Source: Deferrivibrio essentukiensis
Lineage (GTDB): Bacteria; Chrysiogenota; Deferribacteres; Deferribacterales; Deferrivibrionaceae
Direction of reading: 5' to 3'
DNA: 64,000 bases
Assembly (NCBI RefSeq): GCF_020480685.1
Contig: NZ_JAJAFU010000014.1
Location: 1-64,000 of the forward strand
Below the pieces are notes generated by a model that made no database searches, had not been told where the DNA came from, and saw only the letters and a list, made by a program, of their open reading frames with translations. Below are positions 1 to 7,614 of this stretch, one piece after another (the first letter of the stretch is position 1; each line of letters starts with the position of its first letter). The position numbers were made by a program, and so were the translations under genes.

Positions 1-243
1 TTTGTAGAGCAAGAAGTGGTTAAGCATTTCTTGGTTGCCAATATGGATTCCATAAAGCAGCAATTAAATGACAAAGGGATAGTCATAGATAATATGGACT
101 TTATGTTTATGGGTGATTATCAAAACCAGCAAGAGTTTAAAGAGGCAAAGAATCAAAATAACAATCACTTTAAAACGGGCGTTAAAATTGAACAGCTTGA
201 GATCATTGAAAAAGATAAAACAGTCAGTGGGATATATGCTTAA
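1..243 (+). CDS. fliK: FliK C-terminal fragment (flagellar hook-length control), 5' end outside window
   Basis: The reading frame is open from base 1, so the gene enters from the left edge; a GTG at 16 is inside the gene and not a real start. The visible 80 residues look like the end of the FliK C-terminal domain: a helix followed by a strand (VKHFLVANMDSIKQQLNDKG, then IVIDNMDF), then a polar Asn/Gln-rich tail. FliK measures hook length and switches export specificity at FlhB. Its place directly before flgD and flgE, 20 bases upstream, supports the call, because fliK-flgD-flgE is a common order. The fragment is short and the family diverges quickly, so the call rests partly on context. Confidence 0.7.
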   Translation, partial: FVEQEVVKHFLVANMDSIKQQLNDKGIVIDNMDFMFMGDYQNQQEFKEAKNQNNNHFKTGVKIEQLEIIEKDKTVSGIYA

Positions 244-263
244 GGGTACAATAGGAGGATATT

Positions 264-941
264 ATGTTAACTTCAAATGAAGTGTCAAGTCAATATGGTG
301 TAACAAGCTCAACGAGAGCTGAGCCCAAAAAAGAGTTGAATAAAGATGATTTTTTAAATTTGATGGTTACACAACTTAAAAATCAAGACCCCTTAAACCC
401 TTTGGATAATAATGAGTTTATCAGTCAGACTACTCAATTTTCTTCTCTTGAACAGCTAATAAATATAGGGGAAAGTATAAAAGAATTAGCTGAAAGTCAA
501 ACCAATGGCAGTATGAATAATAACTTGTACTCAGCGTCAAACTTTATTGGCAAAGAAGTGAAATATTTCAGTGATACAATAAACCTAAATGAGGACGGTG
601 CTTTGATTGGTTATGAGCTTGATGATATACCAGCAAGTTTGTCACTAAAGATAATAGATGAAAACGGTAATGCGGTTGCAAATATAGTTCCTTCTTCGAC
701 ATCATACGGGATGAATGAGATTAATTGGGACGGATTAAACGCAAATTGGGATAAACTTCCAAATGGTAAGTATAAGGTGGTAGTTGATGCGTTAGATGCT
801 TCAGGCAGTCAAATCCCATATAGAACTTATACCAGTGGAATAGCAAGTGGTGTGAGCATGCTTAATGGCAATCTTAAGTTTAATTTGGATAGTAATGAAG
901 TATCTTCAGACAGTATCTTTGCTGTATATGAAAATAAGTAA
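264..941 (+). CDS. flgD: Flagellar hook assembly (capping) protein FlgD
   Basis: The 225-residue protein has the family's N-terminal signature, DFLNLMVTQLKNQDPLNP, near residues 29-46, followed by a polar helix (TTQFSSLEQL). Next comes a beta-rich FlgD Ig-like/tudor region (about 90-210) with the typical phrase about an Asn-Trp-Asp-Gly turn (INWDGLNANWDKLPNGKY). FlgD caps the growing hook and guides polymerisation of FlgE outside the cell. The ATG is preceded by a strong AGGAGG site at a good distance. The gene sits between fliK and flgE in one transcription unit. Length and motifs are normal for the family. Confidence 0.95.
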   Translation: MLTSNEVSSQYGVTSSTRAEPKKELNKDDFLNLMVTQLKNQDPLNPLDNNEFISQTTQFSSLEQLINIGESIKELAESQTNGSMNNNLYSASNFIGKEVKYFSDTINLNEDGALIGYELDDIPASLSLKIIDENGNAVANIVPSSTSYGMNEINWDGLNANWDKLPNGKYKVVVDALDASGSQIPYRTYTSGIASGVSMLNGNLKFNLDSNEVSSDSIFAVYENK

Positions 942-954
942 ATAGGAGGCATAT

Positions 955-3366
955 ATGCTAAGGTCGCTTTATGCCGGTGTAACCGGTTTGCAGCAGCACC
1001 AAAAAAGTATGGATGTGGTTGGTAATAACATCGCCAATGTAAATACGGTTGGATATAAAGGGAGCAGAGTAGTTTTTTCTGATTTGATGAGCCAGACGTT
1101 GTCTGTGGCAAAAGCTCCAGGTGATGGTACCGGTGGTTTAAATGCTAAACAGATTGGCTTAGGTAGTAAGCTTGGTGCTATTGATGTAAATTTTAATCAA
1201 GGGACATTGCAGACAACAGGGGTGACTACCGACCTTGCACTTCAAGGGGATGGATTTTTCGTGGTCAAATCTTCAAACACTGAGCAAGCATATTATACAA
1301 GAGCGGGTAATTTTACGTTTGACAAGAGTGGATATTTGGTTACACCGTCCGGTTTGATAGTACAAGGGTGGTTGAGAGATTTAGAGAATAATACCCTTTC
1401 AGCAAATGGACCTGCCGGGGATATTAGGATAGATGAGAGCTACAAAGTAATTGAACCAAGAGCCACTACTGAGGTAAAGATTGCTGGCAATATAAGTACA
1501 GAGGCGAGCCCGACAATTTTATCCTATCAGACACTTTTGTCTTCACTTGATGATGCTGATACAGATTTGAGCAATACTTTTGGATATGGTGGTGAAAGGT
1601 TTAGTATGCTTACAGGGGAGACTGTCAGAATAAAAGCTGATGCAAATCTTAATACTCAAGTCAGCAATTTATACAATGAGATTGATCAAAATTTGGGGTT
1701 GGAAGGAGCGACTATACAAATATTTGCTAATGGCAGTTCTGGAAGTGTTAATATAGCTTCAACAGACACTTTGAATAATGTTGTTACAAAAATCAATAAT
1801 GAGTTTACAGCACTTGGTGCCAGCCTTACCTTAGGGCTTGGTTCAAATGGTCTGTTACAACTGTCAGGTACAGGAACGGTTAGTTTTGCAGGAGGTACAA
1901 GATTTATAAACTATTTGAGTGAGATAGATGGGACATTAAATAGTGAAACAAAAACTGCCAACACCAAGCTTATCGCCGAGAAAGAGCTTGTATATGGTGA
2001 AGACATAAAAGAGATTTCTCAGATGATAGATGAGATAAATTCTCTAATCCAGAATAATATTTCTTCAGGATTTCAAGCTTCTTTTGATTCCACAACAGGG
2101 AAAATATCTTATGATAATTCTGCTGGGTCAGCTGGAATTACAGGCTTTACCATCGAAAAGTCTTTTTCAAGTGATGTTTTTAGTAAGACTTTTGATACAT
2201 TTGACAGTCTAACTAACGGCTCAACTACAAATTCTGAAACCATATACAGATATGCAAAAGATACTGATACGTTAAATAATCTCTATTCAGAGACAGGGGA
2301 ATATTTAAATATTAGTTCTTTCCCGGTAGAAGTAAGTGCTGTGATAGGTGGAGTAGATGTGGCAGCAGCTCAAACAGTGCAGTCAACTGATACTTTACAG
2401 GATTTGATGGCAGTTATTGAAAATGAGGTGTTAGGTTTTAGAGATGATACTACCAGTTTAAATTTTGTATCTCTTGAAAATGGGGTTATCACAGTTAAAG
2501 GTGAAAAAGGTATCCCTAACAGCATTGATAATCTTATAATAAAAAATGGTGATAACACGACTTTTAATAATTATATGCAGTATAGTACCGTTCAAAATGC
2601 TGATGGTGGGCAGCTTATTACAAGCCAATCTATTTACGATTCTCAGGGGAATGAGCATATTGTTAATTATCAGTTTGATTTGTATGATGAGAGTAGAAAT
2701 ATTTGGAAGCTTTCTGTTCTTCCGGCGTTAAGTGATGAAAATGTTGTTCTTAAAAATGGCCAAAATGTGCTTGATAATTTATACTTGCAGTTTAATCCGG
2801 ACGGCTCTTTTAACAAATATATGTCCATAGACTTGGCTGGTAATGAAACTGTTATTACAAATGCAGCTTTTGATTTGGTGCATAATACAGGTGCTTACAC
2901 TGTTTCAGATGTTAATATAAGACTTGGAACCACTGATAACTTTGACGGTTTAACATTAACCTCAAGACCAACTACAATCACCCAACTTGAGCAAGACGGT
3001 TATAAACAGGGGACACTTGAGGGTTTAAGTATCAATAGAAGCGGTGAAATATTAGGTACTTATGACAATGGTGAGGTTATTGAGATAGGGATAGTCGGTA
3101 TTGCAAGATTTAATAATAATGAAGGCTTATTAAAAATGGGTGATTCACTTTTTGCTGAAACTGTAAACTCAGGTACAGCTGTTATGGGTAAAGCCGGTTT
3201 AGGTGGAAGAGGGGTTGTTGAAGCAGGAGCCCTTGAAAATTCAAATGTTGATTTAGCACAGGAATTTGTTACAATGATAACCACACAAAGGGGTTATCAG
3301 GCAAATTCAAGGGTGATAACCACAAGTGATGAGATGCTGCAAGAATTAATGAGTTTGAAAAGGTAA
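955..3366 (+). CDS. flgE: Flagellar hook protein FlgE, unusually long (803 aa)
   Basis: The N-terminus (SLYAGVTGLQQHQKSMDVVG, then NNIANVNTVGYKG) and the C-terminus (DLAQEFVTMITTQRGYQANS) are the conserved flagellar rod/hook helices that form the D0 core. A FlgE-type D1 segment follows the N-terminal helix (LALQGDGFFVV). The hook subunit polymerises outside the cell to form the universal joint. Most FlgE proteins have about 400-450 residues; this one has 803, and the extra length lies in the middle (about residues 150-650), rich in Ser, Thr, Asn and Gly, consistent with added surface domains. The start has a GGAGG site 6 bases upstream. It follows flgD by 13 bases. Confidence 0.93.
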   Translation: MLRSLYAGVTGLQQHQKSMDVVGNNIANVNTVGYKGSRVVFSDLMSQTLSVAKAPGDGTGGLNAKQIGLGSKLGAIDVNFNQGTLQTTGVTTDLALQGDGFFVVKSSNTEQAYYTRAGNFTFDKSGYLVTPSGLIVQGWLRDLENNTLSANGPAGDIRIDESYKVIEPRATTEVKIAGNISTEASPTILSYQTLLSSLDDADTDLSNTFGYGGERFSMLTGETVRIKADANLNTQVSNLYNEIDQNLGLEGATIQIFANGSSGSVNIASTDTLNNVVTKINNEFTALGASLTLGLGSNGLLQLSGTGTVSFAGGTRFINYLSEIDGTLNSETKTANTKLIAEKELVYGEDIKEISQMIDEINSLIQNNISSGFQASFDSTTGKISYDNSAGSAGITGFTIEKSFSSDVFSKTFDTFDSLTNGSTTNSETIYRYAKDTDTLNNLYSETGEYLNISSFPVEVSAVIGGVDVAAAQTVQSTDTLQDLMAVIENEVLGFRDDTTSLNFVSLENGVITVKGEKGIPNSIDNLIIKNGDNTTFNNYMQYSTVQNADGGQLITSQSIYDSQGNEHIVNYQFDLYDESRNIWKLSVLPALSDENVVLKNGQNVLDNLYLQFNPDGSFNKYMSIDLAGNETVITNAAFDLVHNTGAYTVSDVNIRLGTTDNFDGLTLTSRPTTITQLEQDGYKQGTLEGLSINRSGEILGTYDNGEVIEIGIVGIARFNNNEGLLKMGDSLFAETVNSGTAVMGKAGLGGRGVVEAGALENSNVDLAQEFVTMITTQRGYQANSRVITTSDEMLQELMSLKR

Positions 3367-3373
3367 AATAAAT

Positions 3374-3414
3374 TAAAGAAAACTATTTGAATTGTCGATA
3401 AGATAGATTATAAT
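3374..3414 (+). promoter_or_regulatory. Candidate motA promoter: overlapping sigma-28-like and sigma-70-like elements
   Basis: Between flgE and motA two promoter types overlap. A sigma-28 (FliA)-like pair reads TAAA (3374-3377) and GTCGATAA (3394-3401), one mismatch from GCCGATAA, with a 16-base spacer where 15 is usual. A sigma-70-like pair reads TTGAAT (3387-3392) and TATAAT (3409-3414) with 16 bases between. In many bacteria motAB belong to the late, FliA-dependent class, which makes the first reading attractive. Sequence alone does not decide which is used. Confidence 0.45.
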
Positions 3415-3417
3415 ATG

Positions 3418-3449
3418 TTGGCAGGTAAGGCTAAACCTTTATCTGCCAA
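3418..3449 (+). terminator. Stem-loop between flgE and motA
   Basis: The arms TTGGCAG and CTGCCAA begin a long stem that continues through a G-T pair and four to six more pairs, with a short loop (CTAAA). The following bases are AT-rich (TTTAAAATTTT) but not a pure T run. It could end flgE transcripts or form a structured 5' leader on the motA message, since it lies just after the candidate promoter. Confidence 0.5.
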
Positions 3450-3491
3450 TTTAAAATTTTAAAAGCTACAGAGAAAGGTTCAGGAGACTTT

Positions 3492-4259
3492 ATGGATATT
3501 GCTACGCTGATAGGTATTATTCTTGCATATATTCTTGTTTTTGCTGCTCTTTTAATGGGCCCCGGTGTAGGGGTTTATATTGATATCCCTTCAGTGCTTA
3601 TCGTAATTGGGGGTACGGCTGGTATCATTCTGATGAGTTGGCCTCTTAATAAGGTTTTGAATGTTATGACAATCGTTATGAAAACTTTTCTGTTTAAACT
3701 GGAAAGTCCGGCTGATTTGATTGGAAAATTAGTGGATTTTTCTCAACGGGCAAGAAGGGATGGTATCTTAGCTCTTGAATCAGCTGAAGATGAAATTAGT
3801 GACGAGTTCTTAAAAAAAGGGATAAGGCTTGCTGTTGACGGCACCGAGCCTGAAGTTATTAGAACAATTCTTGAAACAGATCTTTCATATATGCAAGAGA
3901 GACATAAAGAGGGCGCAGCAATTTTAACGAGTATGTCGACTTTCGCTCCTGCTATGGGGATGATTGGAACGTTAATCGGTTTGGTTGCGATGTTGCAGAC
4001 AATGAGTGATCCAAGCTCAATTGGTCCTGCGATGGCTGTTGCACTTTTGACAACATTTTATGGTGCTATTATTGCTAACCTTTTTGCAGCACCTCTGGCT
4101 GAGAAGTTAAAAACCAGATCAGCTGAGGAGACTATGTTAAGAGAGATTATGATAGCAGGTATTATGGCTATTCAGGCAGGAGATAACCCAAGGATAGTTG
4201 AACAGAAATTAAATGCATACTTACCGCCAAAATTAAGGATATCACAGTTTGATAAATAA
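3492..4259 (+). CDS. motA: Flagellar motor stator protein MotA
   Basis: The 255-residue protein has four predicted membrane segments: near residues 5-23 and 30-50 at the N-terminus, and near 150-172 and 182-202 further on, with a large cytoplasmic loop between the two pairs. The conserved block with PAMGMIGTLIGLVAML and the following Pro-rich turn are typical of MotA. With MotB it forms the ion-conducting stator that drives flagellar rotation. Nothing in the sequence decides H+ versus Na+ safely. A GGAG site lies upstream of the ATG. motB follows after 8 bases. Confidence 0.95.
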   Translation: MDIATLIGIILAYILVFAALLMGPGVGVYIDIPSVLIVIGGTAGIILMSWPLNKVLNVMTIVMKTFLFKLESPADLIGKLVDFSQRARRDGILALESAEDEISDEFLKKGIRLAVDGTEPEVIRTILETDLSYMQERHKEGAAILTSMSTFAPAMGMIGTLIGLVAMLQTMSDPSSIGPAMAVALLTTFYGAIIANLFAAPLAEKLKTRSAEETMLREIMIAGIMAIQAGDNPRIVEQKLNAYLPPKLRISQFDK

Positions 4260-4267
4260 GAGGGTAT

Positions 4268-5017
4268 ATGGCTGATAAAAAATGTCCTGAATGTAAAGCC
4301 GGTGCTCCGGAGTGGATGGTTACCTTTTCCGATATGACTACGTTGCTTTTGACATTTTTTGTTTTACTTCTTTCTATGGCTTCTCTTGACCAAAAGAAGA
4401 TAAAAGAGGCTTTGGGTTCGTTGCAGGGCGCTTTGGGAGTCCTTGAAGCTGGACAAAAATCTGAGATGGGTAAAGAAGAAATTTTGTCAAGGATGGACTT
4501 TGTTTCCAAAGCAAAACAAACAGAAAGTAGATTATTAAGCGGAGTTAGAAATTATATAGAGCAGGCAAATTTGTCTTCGACTATTTCTGTTGTCAAAACA
4601 GAAAAAGGGATTTCAGTCAGGATAATGGATTCTATACTATTTGGTCCTGGTGATGCAGATTTGCAGGATGCTGCAAAACCTATTTTGGAAAAGTTGGCAG
4701 GTGTGATAAAGGATTCACCTTACAATATAATGGTTGAAGGGCATACGGATGATATCCCTATATCAACTCCACGCTTTCCCTCAAATTGGGAGCTTTCTAC
4801 AGCAAGGGCAGTAAGCGTGGCAAAATATTTTATATCTGTCGGGGTAAAGCCTGATATCTTATCTGTGGCAGGTTATGCACAGTATCATCCGGTTGTGCCT
4901 AATATCACTCCTGAGAATAGAGCTAAAAATAGAAGAGTTGAAATAAATTTTGTAAGCCCTGAGCTTGCTGAAGCAAATAAAAATATTTTTGAAGATACAG
5001 AATCCGGAGGGTTATAA
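4268..5017 (+). CDS. motB: Flagellar motor stator protein MotB (OmpA-like peptidoglycan anchor)
   Basis: The short cytoplasmic N-terminus, with a C6-P-E-C9 pair, leads into one membrane segment starting at FSDMTTLLLTFFVLLLS. Asp22 in this segment is the expected ion-carrying residue. The C-terminal half (about 120-240) is an OmpA-like domain with the peptidoglycan-binding phrase VEGHTDDIP and a later NRRVEI. MotB anchors the MotA/B stator to the cell wall. The 249-residue length is normal. The stop codon overlaps the fliL start by one base (TAATG), suggesting translational coupling. Confidence 0.95.
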   Translation: MADKKCPECKAGAPEWMVTFSDMTTLLLTFFVLLLSMASLDQKKIKEALGSLQGALGVLEAGQKSEMGKEEILSRMDFVSKAKQTESRLLSGVRNYIEQANLSSTISVVKTEKGISVRIMDSILFGPGDADLQDAAKPILEKLAGVIKDSPYNIMVEGHTDDIPISTPRFPSNWELSTARAVSVAKYFISVGVKPDILSVAGYAQYHPVVPNITPENRAKNRRVEINFVSPELAEANKNIFEDTESGGL

Positions 5018-5529
5018 TGGCAGAAGAAAAAGAAGTTACAGAACAGGAACAGCCGAAAAAGAAATCTAAGTTTAAGCTAATATTAATTATTTTAATTGTT
5101 TTGGTACTTGCAGGTGGTGGAGCAGCTGCTTATTTTTTAATTTTTGCTAAAAAGCCTGCTGATACAAATGCAGAGCAAATGGCTGCAGGCACTGCACCTA
5201 AAAAACCAAAAGCTGATGCTTCTACGATCGGTCCATTGTACTCTTTTGATAGCTTTATTGTTAATTTGGCTGACCCGGGTGGGACAAGATATCTGAAGGT
5301 TAGTATGCAAGCGGAGCTTGATTCAGATAAATTGGCTGATGAGATAGAAAAAAGAAAGCCTCAAATAAGAGATATAATATTAACAGTACTCTCTTCGAAA
5401 ACCTACGCGGAAGTCAGCACAGCGCAGGGGAAATTGGCCTTAAAGCAGGAGATAATGAGAAGAATAAATTTAACTTTGACCAGTGGAGCAATAAGAAGTA
5501 TATATTTTACAGAATTTGTTTCACAATAG
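5017..5529 (+). CDS. fliL: Flagellar basal body-associated protein FliL
   Basis: The protein has 170 residues: a charged cytoplasmic N-terminus rich in Lys and Glu, one membrane segment near residues 22-45 (Ile/Leu/Val-rich, then GGGAAAYFLIF), an Ala/Lys/Pro linker, and a periplasmic FliL domain starting near YSFDSFIVNLADPGGTRYLK. FliL surrounds or stabilises the stator units. It starts on the last base of motB. Family length and location are normal. Confidence 0.92.
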   Translation: MAEEKEVTEQEQPKKKSKFKLILIILIVLVLAGGGAAAYFLIFAKKPADTNAEQMAAGTAPKKPKADASTIGPLYSFDSFIVNLADPGGTRYLKVSMQAELDSDKLADEIEKRKPQIRDIILTVLSSKTYAEVSTAQGKLALKQEIMRRINLTLTSGAIRSIYFTEFVSQ

Positions 5530-5536
5530 GGGTGAT

Positions 5537-5824
5537 ATGATAGATCTGGAAAATGTTTTAAACAGATACGGAAACGTCTTGCTTAATGTTGATGTGGAAT
5601 TGGGTAGAAAGTTGGTAAGTATTGGTGAAATGTTAAGTTGGGAAAACGGGACGATAATCAAATTATCCAAGACCTCCGGCGAATCTGTTGACTTTTTGGT
5701 AAATAAAAAACCTGTAGCCGTTGGAGAAGTAATGGTCATCGATGAAAAGTTTGCTATCAGGATAACTGATGTTTTGACAAAAGCAATACTTTTTGAATTA
5801 AGTAAAGATGGGTTGTATGATTAA
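5537..5824 (+). CDS. fliN: Flagellar switch protein FliN (single SpoA domain)
   Basis: I start this gene at the ATG at 5537 because a GGGGTG site lies just before it; an in-frame ATG at 5516 lies inside fliL and has no ribosome site. The resulting 95 residues form one SpoA/FliN C-terminal domain (LLNVDVELGRKLVSIGEML, then VDFLVNKKPVAVGEVMV and a final strand pair). FliN builds the cytoplasmic C-ring with FliM and FliG. No fliM gene is seen next to it, although fliM often lies between fliL and fliN. It could be a FliN-type paralogue, but position and length fit FliN. Confidence 0.85.
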   Translation: MIDLENVLNRYGNVLLNVDVELGRKLVSIGEMLSWENGTIIKLSKTSGESVDFLVNKKPVAVGEVMVIDEKFAIRITDVLTKAILFELSKDGLYD

Positions 5825-6563
5825 AAAAGTAATACTTTTTTTACTTTTTTCAGTTTTGGCTTTTACTTCACAATATAAGCTTGACCTTAGTGATGACCAT
5901 ATAAAGCTTGTTATTCCTGCAAACTCTAACTTATTTGTATCTGATTCTTTGCAAGAAAATGTATATTCTCTTGTACTAAAAGGGAATATTTCTGTAAATG
6001 AGGATATTTGGGGGTATAACATATCAAAAATTACTTCTCAGTATGACGGGAAAAATACAAAATTGGATTTTTATTTTGAAAAAAAAGGGTTAAAGCCAGA
6101 AATAGAATATAAAAACGGAAAAATGGAAATTGATTTTATATTTTCAAGTGTGCCAAATAAAGAAAAAAGTGTATACTTGAGAATGTTTTTAGGCATACTG
6201 ATAATTCTTGTCTTGATTCTGGTACTTTATTGGTTTTTAAAACTTATGCTAAAAAGAAATATCTCTTCTGATATACCTGGGATAGGTAGGCTACTTGGAA
6301 AAGTGGATATTATGCCTGGCAAAACGCTTGCGTTTTATGAGTTACTTAATACTATTTATCTTATTGGTATTACTACGGATAATATTACTTTGTTAGATAA
6401 AATTGAGGATGAAATAGTGTGTGATAGGATAAAGGAAGGATTTTCAAGAAAAAAAGACTTCTCAAGTTATTTAAAGTTTTTTGGAAAAGAGATAGATAGC
6501 ACTGAGATTGATATGACGCAAGAAATTATTAAAGAGAAGGTGGAAAAATTAAAAAGAAAATAG
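5817..6563 (+). CDS. fliO: FliO-like flagellar export assembly protein with large N-terminal domain
   Basis: The likely start is the ATG at 5817, overlapping fliN by 8 bases, with GATGGG just upstream; an ATG at 5808 is less well placed. The 248 residues begin with a signal-type hydrophobic stretch (KKVILFLLFSVLAF), continue with an AMIN-like beta-rich domain of about 100 residues, then one membrane segment near 128-146. The cytoplasmic end carries the FliO pattern GKTLAFYELLNTIYLIGITT. FliO chaperones FliP during assembly of the export gate. FliO is poorly conserved; the call relies on the last domain and on fliP next door. Confidence 0.8.
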   Translation: MIKKVILFLLFSVLAFTSQYKLDLSDDHIKLVIPANSNLFVSDSLQENVYSLVLKGNISVNEDIWGYNISKITSQYDGKNTKLDFYFEKKGLKPEIEYKNGKMEIDFIFSSVPNKEKSVYLRMFLGILIILVLILVLYWFLKLMLKRNISSDIPGIGRLLGKVDIMPGKTLAFYELLNTIYLIGITTDNITLLDKIEDEIVCDRIKEGFSRKKDFSSYLKFFGKEIDSTEIDMTQEIIKEKVEKLKRK

Positions 6564-7291
6564 TATTTTTTCTTCTTTTCTGTTTACCTATTTTTGCCTT
6601 GGCTGCTGATTCTATACCTTTGCCTACAATCAATATAGGTGTAGGGCAGGCTCAATCACCTCAAGACGTATCTGTAACTTTACAAATAATTTTTTTACTA
6701 ACTATTCTTTCACTTGCTCCTGCTATTCTAATTTTGCTTACATCTTTTACAAGAATTATAATAGTATTTTCCTTTCTAAGGAATGCAATGGGGACACAGC
6801 AAATGCCTCCAAATCAAGTATTGGTTGGCCTTGCTCTCTTTTTGACATTTTTTATAATGTCACCTGTATTTACTGAAATTAATGAAAAGGCACTTGCTCC
6901 TTATTTAAATAATAAGGTTAATTTTACAACCGCTTTGGCGGAGGCTAAGAAGCCTTTGCGGAAATTTCTTTTGTCAAATACAAGGAAGAAAGATGTCCTA
7001 ATGTTTTTGGAGATTTCAAAATATGAAAGGCCGAAGACCTCTGATGACATCCCTGACCTTGTATTAGTACCTGCTTTTGTAGTCAGTGAGCTTCAGACCG
7101 CTTTTGAGATGGGTTTTTTGCTATTTTTGCCGTTCTTGATAATAGACTTTGTTGTGGCCAGTGTTTTGTTGTCAATGGGGATGATGATGTTACCCCCTGT
7201 TATGATTTCTTTGCCGTTTAAAATTTTGCTTTTTGTTCTTGTTGACGGATGGTCTTTGATAATTGGTTCGATTGTAAAAAGTTTTATGTAA
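6548..7291 (+). CDS. fliP: Flagellar type III export gate protein FliP, apparent ATT start
   Basis: FliP forms the core of the export gate in the inner membrane. The family phrases are clear: LTSFTRIIIVFSFLRNAMG, a loop with PAFVVSELQTAFEMGF, and the hydrophobic end. FliP normally carries a cleaved signal peptide. Here the frame upstream of the first standard start (a TTG at 6599 without a ribosome site) encodes a perfect one: KKKIVFFLLFCLPIFALA then ADS. No ATG, GTG or TTG precedes it in frame. The best initiation point is ATT at 6548, four bases after AAGGTGG, giving 247 residues and a 16-base overlap with fliO. The start is inferred; the identity is secure. Confidence 0.9.
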   Translation: MKKKIVFFLLFCLPIFALAADSIPLPTINIGVGQAQSPQDVSVTLQIIFLLTILSLAPAILILLTSFTRIIIVFSFLRNAMGTQQMPPNQVLVGLALFLTFFIMSPVFTEINEKALAPYLNNKVNFTTALAEAKKPLRKFLLSNTRKKDVLMFLEISKYERPKTSDDIPDLVLVPAFVVSELQTAFEMGFLLFLPFLIIDFVVASVLLSMGMMMLPPVMISLPFKILLFVLVDGWSLIIGSIVKSFM

Positions 7292-7300
7292 GGAGGGGTT

Positions 7301-7573
7301 ATGTCTCCTGACTTTGTAGTAAGCATTACGACCAAAGCTCTTGAGATTTCGCTGCTTGTGGCTGCTCCCATGCTTTTATTTGGGCTTGCTGCAGGATTGA
7401 TAATAAGTATTTTTCAAGCAGTTACACAGATACAGGAGATGACTTTAACATTTATTCCTAAAATTTTAGCAGTTGTTGCAGGTCTTATTATATTTTTTCC
7501 ATGGATGATGGACATGGTTATCAACTTTACAGTAAATCTTTTTATGAATCTAAATCAGTATATAGGCAAATAA
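7301..7573 (+). CDS. fliQ: Flagellar type III export gate protein FliQ
   Basis: The 90-residue protein has two membrane hairpin segments (about 15-38 and 50-72) and the family phrase ISIFQAVTQIQEMTLTFIPK between them. FliQ joins FliP and FliR in the export gate. The ATG follows a strong AAGGAGG site nine bases after fliP. The flagellar operon stops here: the expected fliR and flhB are not in the window, and a convergent TRAP permease gene follows. Confidence 0.95.
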   Translation: MSPDFVVSITTKALEISLLVAAPMLLFGLAAGLIISIFQAVTQIQEMTLTFIPKILAVVAGLIIFFPWMMDMVINFTVNLFMNLNQYIGK

Positions 7574-7577
7574 AAAA

Positions 7578-7593
7578 GGGGGCAAATGCCCCC
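7578..7593 (-). terminator. Terminator between convergent fliQ and TRAP permease genes
   Basis: The stem GGGGGC/GCCCCC closes a four-base loop. On the minus strand it is followed by a run of six T residues, as expected for a factor-independent terminator of the TRAP permease gene. On the plus strand the tail is weaker (AGATAATTT), so it may also help to end fliQ transcripts. Confidence 0.85.
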
Positions 7594-7614
7594 AGATAAT
7601 TTGTAAGTAAACTA

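Noticed and set aside
4283-4294. CPEC motif at the start of MotB as a possible metal site
   Set aside because: Similar short Cys pairs before GAPxWM occur in MotB proteins of other bacteria; it is a family variation and not a special finding.
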